Of a stretch of DNA of 64,000 bases, positions 39,621 through 49,800 are shown piece after piece; position 1 is the stretch's first letter; the number at the start of each line of letters is the position of its first letter. Below the pieces are notes generated by a model. It was not told the origin of the DNA. It ran no database searches and saw only the letters and a list, made by a program, of their open reading frames with translations. This DNA comes from Vanessa cardui (Eukaryota; Arthropoda; Insecta; Lepidoptera; Nymphalidae), in NCBI RefSeq assembly GCF_905220365.1, contig NC_061129.1:2232803-2296802 (forward strand). The letters run 5' to 3'. A program made the translations under genes and the position numbers.

Positions 39621-39662
39621 CAGCCGTCCCGTGTCGGAGTCGTCGCGTGACTATGACGTCAA
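39621..39662. promoter_or_regulatory. GC-rich CRE module, copy 2 of duplicated pair
   Basis: CAGCCGTCCCGTGTCGGAG leads to TCGTCGCGTGACTATGACGT CAA; the TGACGTCA is at 39654-39661. Flanks are not clearly alike beyond about 45 bases. Confidence 0.5.
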
Positions 39663-40336
39663 CATCTGAATTAATTTCATACAATCCATCGTAATCACTT
39701 GGTATCTCAAGCTATTTCGTTTATGTAAAGTATCTCGTTGGAGATGTTGACATAAGATGGATTTAGAAATGATTCTGTATTGAATAATACAATACACAGT
39801 TAGGTACTTATGGTTTTAGGACTGCAGATACTAACATTTTTGTAAAATGCCTATTCGTTGTTCTATTGTTTTCGTCTCCAAATTACATTATTAATCTAAA
39901 CTTCACCAAAAAACGAAATTTATTTAAAACTCGTGTTGATTTGAAATATATTTTATAGAATTACTTCTAAAATGTTTTTATTGATCATTTTTACTTACAA
40001 ACTATAAACATACCATTAGATAAAAATACGTTTATTTTGTGCGTGCATGTTTTATTTTGGACATTTACATAAACTTTAACGAACAACTAGCTTACTCTTA
40101 CACGAATAAAAAAGTAATAAAATTCGTGCGTCGTATATAGAACAAATAAACTTTATAATTTAATGCAATGATATTCTAATAAACAGATATGTTATATCCA
40201 TACTAAACAACAGAAAGAAGTGTGCCTCGCCGGGCACCGTTTATTTTAGTTTATTTTTACCTTTCGTTAAAAGTAAAAAGGATAGCTTGATGAAAACAAT
40301 AAGTAAAAGGGATAACTAGATGTTTTAATTACGCAA

Positions 40337-40384
40337 AACGTATTACTACGTAATTATGATGTATTATAACGTATTACTACGTAA
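40337..40384 (+). repeat. Short tandem duplication (17-bp unit, 31-bp period)
   Basis: AACGTATTACTACGTAA occurs at 40337-40353 and again at 40368-40384; each ends in the self-complementary TACGTA. Confidence 0.85.
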
Positions 40385-40878
40385 AACAACTAAAGGCAAA
40401 CGTCCCAATTAGGACGTTTTCTAGTCTTCACTTTTTGCGCGTTAATAACATATCTGTTTACTACAACATCATTGATTTAATGTAACACCTGTAAGTAAAC
40501 CACTGTACAGCTACGGCCTTTTTATTTCATTTTTGAAGGTATTGATAGAACTTACTCCCCCGCGATGCTCCATAACGCCTCCTTTGGTCTAATTTTACCT
40601 TAGCTTTCCTGTTGGACTATAATTACGTGTTATTGATACGTTTAGTTATGAAATTACAAACACGAGTTTCCACCAATAAACTGCATTACGTAAATACTAT
40701 AATAGTACCTATAATTATACTAAGATAGCTTATTTAAAAATAAGAAATCTATTTTCTTGTATATCTTTGCTTATAACAATTAACAAATATGAAGTATAGA
40801 ATTAAAGGAGAAATAAAGTTAAATGAGAATTTCAGTCGTGTGATAATACGTATTGACATTTTCGAAAGTCTGTCCATC

Positions 40879-40952
40879 GGCCCATTAGCTCAGTTGGTTA
40901 GAGCGTCGTGCTAATAACGCGAAGGTCGCGGGTTCGATCCCCTCATGGGCCA
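40879..40952 (+). tRNA. tRNA-Ile (anticodon AAU), second copy
   Basis: Differs from the copy at 17347 by a single base in the D-loop (TTGG for ATGG). All stems, the AAU anticodon and the internal promoter boxes are intact. A TTTTT run at 40959 can end Pol III transcription. The 5' and 3' flanks of the two copies are unrelated, so they are not part of a recent long duplication. Confidence 0.96.
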
Positions 40953-42560
40953 CATAACTTTTTGGTTTTTTTATGTCATATTAATTTTTTAGTACAATAT
41001 CTACTATACACTTTTGTTAATTTTCTAGAATTGAAATCAAAAAAATACATTGATTTAAGAAAACAAAAATCTCTGTTTTTCCTTCATAGCTTTTTATATT
41101 ATTTATCCCAATATTAAAATATGTAAAACAATCGGTATTGCATTGTCTTTACCGGAAAAAAACAAATGAAACGAGATAAATACAAAAAAGGTCACCACAC
41201 TAACTGTTTTTCGCGCCATTGGCCTCTAAATTACCAAAATTCAAATTAATTTCCTTATTAATATAACTACCGGTAATGTGTCAATGTCAAGGCGAGCTCA
41301 AAAAGTTATTAAATGAAACTCGTTTTGTGTGTATTATACTAATTCGTTACCAATGACCTCATGAAAATAATTTTTATCAACATTTTTGTATAGTAACATT
41401 AATTTACCAATCTTTTTTAATTAACGCTTGGTAAGCCACGCCTTCGCTCACGAACTTCTAAAAAACATACACTTACTTTTTGTAGGACAGCACCTTTACA
41501 AGATACAAGGGAAATGAATTAGGCAGATGAAAATAATTGTATATTTTATCTATGGCGTTTTTAACGGGACACATTATTATTAGACTAATTGTATTATTAT
41601 GAATTCTTCAATTTGGCTTATAGGCTTTAGTGCACGTTTTAATTGGCATTGGTTATATTTATATTTCCAACTAAAGATAATTTCGCTATTGTTTGTTATA
41701 TAACTTCCTACTTGTAGGAGGTATTGATTTAATTGAATTCACAGATAATCATTGATAAAAGATGTAATACGGATTTTATTTTCAGGATAGGATGTTTTTT
41801 GTTACAAGTGTAACCTTAGCCTTAATATGGTGTTATGATATTTCATCATCATCATGTAATTAATTCATCAATAATTGGTAAAACTGTAATTAATATTATT
41901 TAATATAGCATAGCATTTAATACTGGCATGTAACACTATTTCTTATTTTAAAAACGATTGAGCTGTGATTAGAAAACAATTGGACGATAGTAAAATGATA
42001 ATATTATTTTATATTTTGTTTCGTAAAATTATTTTCTTAGATCTGAAATTATATATTTTTTCTAAATTAGAAATGAATTAAATAAGTGCCATCATACATA
42101 TCAGTGGCACAATACAGGGAATAATTTTTTTTTAACAAAAAATAATTAAGAAACAATTTAAAATTGTTGCACAAATTCATGTCAATTTTTAATTATTATT
42201 TTTGAAGAGGATAGAAAGAGAGGGGTATAATAAAACATAAACTCGTCATTTTCAACATACGTATATTTTATATTTGGTAATTAAATTAACAATATCTACA
42301 ACGACAACACAAGCAATTAGGCACTTGAAGCTGATAAATTATTATAATGATTAACAAACTGTGTCGATATTTAGCAATTAAATATTATGAGAGTTTGTAT
42401 AAAACGAAAAATCCGTTATAATTTCCATCTTCATTCATTGTGTGATTAATTCTACGTAATTATTCAAACTTAAATGTTAAAATACTAAGACACAAAGGAT
42501 GTAACTGGGCATCTTTATATTGAGCCTCACTTCAAGATATTAAGCTTAAAGCGTGTACTA
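40953..42560. other. Gene-free AT-rich stretch downstream of lgd
   Basis: No exon, RNA gene or clear repeat found. It separates the tRNA-Ile gene from the retroposon at 42574 and the lgd 3' end. Confidence 0.6.
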
Positions 42561-42573
42561 GGGAGACCACATT

Positions 42574-42768
42574 TTACGGTAGCATGCGTAAGCGATCCCG
42601 TGGCGCCCGCCGAAAGACGGAGAGGGTACCGCTGGTTTTTTAGTGGGTAAGCCCGATGAACCTAAGCACACTTGGTGTCCAGTGAAATGGGGAATATTCC
42701 CCTCCCCCCACATTACATCACGTGGGGGAAGCGCGTAATGCGTTTTTCCAGCGAATAAAGAAAAAAAA
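42574..42768 (+). mobile_element. Short poly(A) retroposon with 13-bp target duplication
   Basis: Bounded by GGGAGACCACATT at 42561-42573 and 42769-42781, and ending AATAAAGAAAAAAAA. The duplication plus A-tail show LINE-mediated retroposition. The 195-bp body is GC-rich for the window, with a perfect GGGGAATATTCCCC palindrome and a CCCCCAC...GTGGGGG stem. I do not recognise the source family; it has no tRNA-like boxes. Confidence 0.88.
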
Positions 42769-43439
42769 GGGAGACCACATTAACCCAAAGGGGCAGAATC
42801 GAACCTGTGTCTTTTTAAACCAAAAACTCTATCAATTTGTGTAATTCTTATATTTAACAGTTTCATAATAAAACAAACGTGATATGAAATTCAATTCGAT
42901 ATAAATTATTATTTATTGAAACATAACAAAATGTATGTTGTGTGAAAACGATTATAATACAATATATGTACACAAATAATATAATTAAACTGTATAGTTT
43001 ATAAAGCGAAATTGAGTAACCTGTCGTTAAAAGGGCTTATATTAATAACACTTTAAGTAATCACAATAAAAACAATGAACAGATGTATGCGAATTATTTA
43101 AAAAAAACGAATTTAATTTGAATAAAAAACCTCTCTTTGAAAGAATTTTGATTCGATTTTATATTAAGTTGCTATCATTTGAAAAAATGCAGTAAAAATA
43201 TACTTAAAAGCAATTTTCATGAGAAATAATAACTTAATTATGAAGATCTTTATAATCATACATACACAGATCCATTACAAATATAAAAATAATGTTTTTC
43301 ATATAATCAATTGCTTTGAATTTTAAATATATACATTTTTTATAATAAGTTTAAATACATATTTACAAGTAATAAATACAAATGAAAATATATACACACT
43401 AGTTGTACATAAGCACATACTATATAAATGAGTTAATAT

Positions 43440-43445
43440 TTTATT
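43440..43445 (-). promoter_or_regulatory. Candidate lgd poly(A) signal AATAAA
   Basis: This is the first AATAAA on the minus strand after the lgd stop and would give a 3' UTR of about 300 nt. The DNA is very AT-rich, so the hexamer could be chance, and later copies exist (for example near 42915). Confidence 0.35.
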
Positions 43446-43727
43446 CCACCATTACATATTGATTAAAATAAAATATTACTTCTGAACTGAATACAACATT
43501 CATTTGACTCATAATTAAAAAAAAAAAACTTATAATAGTGATAATATTTCGATTAATAATAAATGTGTAATTAAATGATTTAATTTGAGTAAATTAAATT
43601 TAGGATATCAAAATCAAAATATTTGAGATATCGATTCTAACTATTTTAGATTAATCGATAGAATTACTCGCTACATATCGATACAAAGTAATATCTTCCA
43701 CCTTTAGCTAAGAGCCTTCGCGTGTGC

Positions 43728-43847
43728 TCAGTTGTCGACGACGAGCCAGCGGTGAGCAGAGTGCTCGACGTGCTGTTGCAGCAGCGGCGTGCGCACGCGC
43801 AGACGCAACTCCAGAGACCCGCCCGCCGCGCGACGCCCCTCCATCAG
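43728..43847 (-). CDS. lgd: lgd coding exon 14 (C-terminus and stop)
   Basis: Encodes LMEGRRAAGGSLELRLRVRT and ends HRWLVVDN then TGA. CC2D1 proteins end with a similar LEVKIRIR-type strand and a W(L/I)V motif, so this is the true C-terminus. Confidence 0.92.
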   Translation of the reverse strand: MMEGRRAAGGSLELRLRVRTPLLQQHVEHSAHRWLVVDN

Positions 43848-46800
43848 CTGCGGGCATACGTTTCATTCGACCATTTGACAGAATTGTGTAAGTGTGTTTA
43901 CCTATTGTCTCAACTACAAAGCCAGGGGAAATGAGAGATTATACCCCGAACGTTAAAGCATTTATTAAAACACTAGCTTTTGTCCGCGACTTCGTTCGCG
44001 TGGACTTCAGGTTCGTCCCGTCTAGTCTAGTAATCGCGTAAAATCGCTTCGTAAATAAGTCATTATTTCTCGTACAAAGTAAAGGATAAAAAATGATTAT
44101 TGTGGGTTATTCCTAAGAGATAAACATATACCACATCACGGACTTTTGTAGACCTTTTTAAGTTGTACAATACTGTAGTACATTGTTTTGATCTATCTTG
44201 TAGGATTCAGTCAGCGTTTGCAATGTAAGCGCAAAAAATGTGTTTGTTTACGACCTCACATTAGAAACCTCAAAAATTGTAGCCTATGTGTTATTCTGAT
44301 GTATAAGCTATATTGTGGTAAAGTTTAATTCAAATCCATTCAGTAGTTTTTACGTGAAAGAGTAACAAACATCCATACATACAAACTTTCGCCTATATAA
44401 TAGTAGTAGGATTCATAAGACCTATATTATTTCAAAAATACATAACGATAGCGCGATTTAATCTACTACTAATGCCCTCTAGTTTAAAATATAACAATTA
44501 ACATACTTTTAATAATCTAAGTTATTAGACACCTATAATACTTGATATAGTAAGGATTTTATGTAATAAGGAGCATTAAGGTTGACGAACTAACATAAGA
44601 AAAATATTGTTTTTTCGGACTAGGAAAATTAAAACTTTTCTCTACTATAATATACATGTATCATACACATAAATGTCCCTCTTTAATAGTGATTGAAGAG
44701 GAACACTTATCCAACACTGTGCTATTTATAGATGAAAACCGCGGCCATTTTGTATAATACATAAAGTATATATATGTGCTAACTGGATAAGAGAAAACAG
44801 ACAAATAATTAAGGAGTATAAATAGTGTTCATAGGCGTATTATCTTCTTCAGAATAATTTATGAGAAGGAAAATATACTTCTATGAACAGGATAGCGTTT
44901 TTCTCCAAATATACTCCAATACACATATTCAGTAGATAATAAGCAATTTGTGCTGTATGGACGATTGAGTTTAATGTATATTTTTGCCACTTAATTCTTT
45001 TCAAATCAATATTTTTGGTATCTTGTTAATTTGCAATAATATAGAAGTATCTTGGTAATTTTAATAACAACAACAAACAAACAACAACAACAGCCTGTAA
45101 ATTCCCACTGCTAGCTAAAGGCCTCCTCTCCTTATGAGGAGAAGGTTTGGAACATATTCCACCACGTTGTTCCAATGCGGGTTGGTGGAATACACATGTG
45201 GCAGAATTTCTATGAAATTTGTCACATGCAGGTTTCCTCACGATGTTTTCCTTCACCGCTGAGCACGAGATGAATTATAAAGACAAATTAAGCACATGAA
45301 TCAGCGGTGCTTGCCTGGGTTTGAGCCCGCAATCATCGGTTAAGATGCGCGCGTTCTTACCACTTTGCCATCTCGACTCCTTCAATTTTTTCTAATTTTA
45401 ATAACATATGATCAAAAATATAACTAATAACTCACTGGGAACGCCTCGTGTATGGTGACCTGCGTCTCCAGCGGTGCCAGCTTCACGGTCACGGTCCCCA
45501 GCAGCGTGTCTTTGCTGAACCATCCGCTGCAACACAACGAGCTAGAGCTGCAACACCTGCCACACACCACCTCAAGCTACCACCCACAAATACCACATAC
45601 CACACGCCACATGCATCAACATACGCGCTACGTGATCTATGGGGTACTAGGGAATGTGAGTTAAATGTAAAAACATAGACCGGCGCTAGACATTCCTGAA
45701 AATTTTATATTGGTTTTATGTGAGTTCGACTTCGAATGTCTGGCGCCGACATATGATCCTTAAGAGAATTGGTCATATTACTATCAGTTTATTTGTCATC
45801 ATTTAAATATATCATACATTTTAAAATGATAACGATATGTTTGATGTGACATGACCAATTTAACTATATGATTATTTATTACAGAATTCAAAACAGAGCA
45901 TCCCATAACAACAGGCGTTAGACTAATATATACAGTTGCAATATTCCAAATAACACATAAGCATCCCCTTTATAAATATACATAAAATGTATAGATTTTT
46001 TATTTGTTTCTACCCTGAGTAATCAATCTAGTGCTCCCACGTTTATATACAGAACAAAAGATTACATGCATAGACACTGAAGGAAACACAGTTGGCAACA
46101 TTTTATTGACCATAGACATTTATACCAGAAAGCTTATAAATGACTAACTCGGAATTATTTTTGAAGTTTCAAGGTCATGGAAAAATATGGACCTATAATA
46201 CAACACGAATAAAATGGGATGAACGATATTATACCACCGAATCTGAGATGACTTTTGGTGTAAGCTTCCCTATACTTGCTAAGCTATTTTTAATCTCGTC
46301 TGATAATGCTAACATTAAATCTAGAAAACTATATATCCTTATATTTATCAATGTTATTAAATACTCAATCGAACTCATATAACTCAGTCGTCACAGGCGT
46401 TCTGTTGTAGAAAAGAATAACAGCGAAGAAAATTGAAACAGACTACAGAATATGTTCTACTACTGTACTATATAACTATGTTGACTTCTACAAATGAAAT
46501 TTCTAATATAGATATAAACAACATTATTAAGAAACTATTTTAAGCGGAAACATTTATAGAATCTAGACGAAAATATATAAATAAAGACAGTTTACATTCC
46601 ATGTCAGGTTCCATGCGCTAAGGTTATATATCTACAGTAGTACGTAATTTCTATTGTAAATTTCGTAGTCAAAACCAAAGCTACGAATTGCCGACTTATA
46701 TACAATTAGTTAATAGAATATTTGATGGATTTTTTGTCACCCTAATTCCGCAGTTCTCTTTTTTGGCAGACGAGCATATGGGCCACCTGATGGTAAGTGG

Positions 46801-49800
46801 TCACCATCACCCATAGACAATGACGCTGTTAGACATATTAACTATTCCTTACATCGTCAATGTGCCACCAACCTTGGGAACTAAGATGTTATGTCCCTTG
46901 TGCCTGTAGTTACACTGGCTCACTCACCCTTCAAACCGGCACACAAGAATACTGCGTACTGTTGTTTAGCGGTAGAATATCTGATGAGTGGGTGGTACCT
47001 ACCCAGGCGGGCTTGCACAAAGACCTACCACCAAGAATACTACTACGAGATTAGGGTGACAATAATAGATTTGATTTGATGAAACTAAGTTAACTACAAA
47101 AATAACAACACAAGTATATAATTATAAAACTTTCTCTTAACTTTTGCCAGTTTATTTGCAACCAGAATTAAATAAATACTTTCAAATTAAAAAACAACAA
47201 TATTACACAACCGGAGTCCACAAAACAAACGTTTATTTCCAGACATATTATAATGAACGGCCTCATTGGTTTAGCGGTTTGTTTAAGGCCACAGAACCTA
47301 AGTCTTTGCGTTTAAAGTCCAGGTTGAGCGGATGTAATTTAGGATTTAATGTAGGACTTTCTGTCGAAATTCTCTTGTGCCTCAGAGCGTACAGCCTGTG
47401 ATTCTGACAAAACACTTAAATCACAACGAAATAACACAATGCTATCCTATAGTTTATCCGTCTAAATTGAAGAGACGCGCCTCTTTGATTTAGACGGATC
47501 AACTGTGTACGTTCTAAGCGAGCGTCAACAGCACACACGCAGCCTATACGCTTCAGTTAAATTGCGTTTACGCTTACGTCGAGTTCCATTTCGATAAAAG
47601 AGTAACTACTGAGTGTCTGTCAGGATCGTCTATGTATAATCTATAAACCGAACGGGTGGTAGCTTAAATCGTCTAATTTGATGGGGATTCACTAATATAT
47701 ATAGTATGTAATGGAAAACAGTGATATTCACATATAGATTAAATTACTAGTTTTTACTTATACAGTGGAATCCCGGTAATCCGACCCCTGGCTAATCTGG
47801 CACACTCTGTAATCCGACATGTCATATTAACAATGTTCGCTTATGAAGACAATCCATGATTGCACAGGTCGGATTACAAGGTATTCCTTTGTAAAAAAAT
47901 CCGAACTATTGTGGGTCTTATTCTTAGGGTACTCTATAATCCGACAATTTCGATAGTCCAAAACTGTTATACAAAACGTTTTACGGATTACCTGGGGATC
48001 CACTGTACGATATATTCCAAACACTTATATAAAAGTAATTAATTTACTAACTCACATCGTAAGTTACTTTTGAATATGGTCCGTGACTTTAAATTAATAA
48101 TCATCTTACCCCCGGGAGTAAACTTCAAATTTAATGCCGTGTCGCTTGAACACCCTCAAGCAAGGCCTTGCATTGCGCTGTATGGCCAAATTGAAGACAG
48201 CGGAATACTGCGGGCTGTTTGTATCCTTGATCAGCTGTGTCCTATCCGATACTGGAGCTTCCTGGAAATCGATTAACATCTTATAAGTAGCATAAAAGCC
48301 GGGAAAGCCGAGTGGTTAGAACGCATACATCGTAAACGATTATTGCGGGTTCAAACCCAAGCACCACTGGATATTCATGTGGTTACTTTGTGTTTACAAT
48401 TCATCTCGTGTTCAGCGGTGAAAACATTGTTAGGAAACCTGCACGTGTCTAATTTCATTGAAAATCTGCCACGTGTGTATTTCACTCGCCCGCATTGGAA
48501 TAGCGTGGTGGAATATGTTACAAATCTTTTCCTAAAAGAAGAGGAGGAAAGAGTTAGAATGGGAAATTTACAGGCTGTTAAGGTAACGTATCGTAAGTCA
48601 TAAAACCTAATTTGATGCAACAAAAATTACAAAATAGTTTTCCTTTGCGATATTAATTGATCCCTATTTACTTACTAAGCAAAACCAATGAACCATCAGA
48701 TGAGTGGCAAGGCAAGTTATAAATACTACCTCACTTGTACCTAATTTTTGGTTATTATTTCAAGGTCACTTAGATATGTGCCATCCACTGGTCTATTATT
48801 ATTATTCTAATAGTCAAACAGTAATATATAGACATGCCATTTACTGTTTGAGAAAGACTGAGCTAGTACCTACAGGCACAAGGCTCACTACCCAAGATTG
48901 GTGTTGATTTAATATTTCTGATAGCGAGCGGTAGATACAACTTATCATCAGGTGGTCCATTTACCAATCTACATACCTACATAATTTAACCAAAAAAAAA
49001 CAAATCCCATATATTTCTATCTACTATCGCCTTAATAGGCTATTTGACAATGCGAAAAATAAATTGTGAATTATTGTAATCACTGTATATTATGAATTTA
49101 AAAATGGTTATTTAGTAACGAAACTTGAAAATAATACTTAATTTATTCAAAAATCAATAAATAAAAATGCATTTTTTCAAACGTTTGTCACGTGACACAA
49201 AACGCTCCTGATTGGCCGGGCTTATGATGAAGTAACTACTATATGTACCACAGATTAAAATACACGAAAGTGACGTCACCGACCCCACTGCAGCGCCATA
49301 TTGTCCAAGTAGCGTGTTCACGCGTTATTTAAATATGGAATTTTTAATATGATATTTTTCGGCAAATACGTACTAGAAATAAAAAAATAAACTTTTACTG
49401 GGTTCCTTAACCTCTACTAAATAATATAAAATGGATTTTAAAAAGCAGTCAAATAGCCTATTATTTCACATTTTTCCATACGAACACATCTCAATTCAAA
49501 ATACATTGAAATTAAACACAACTTACTTGTGGATATGGAAATTCGAACTTCACATATGTGTCGACTTCTTTGGGGTTGGGGACGTTGTACGCGATCCCGC
49601 GCACGATTGTCAGCTCTAAGTCGTTCTCGTTAAGGTCTGTATTGCATTGTATTACAGAAAACTTACGATTCTCGTAATGGAATTTCGGCGGGTTTTCACC
49701 TAGACTGAAACATTTATATATTGAATTTTAATTTAATAAGATACGAAAACCTTAGGTTGTTTATCTTCTTTGATTTGCATAGGCTATACATGTTAACTTA

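Larger units (their letters stand above)
35320..40878. other. Gene-free stretch between LINE copies and tRNA
   Basis: Holds only the repeats and CRE modules listed. A 106-codon open frame at 39076-39396 (plus) has no recognisable domain and a base composition like its flanks, so I do not call it a gene. Confidence 0.55.

Noticed and set aside
46140..46382. 80-codon open frame on the plus strand within lgd intron 12
   Set aside because: No recognisable domain and antisense to the gene.
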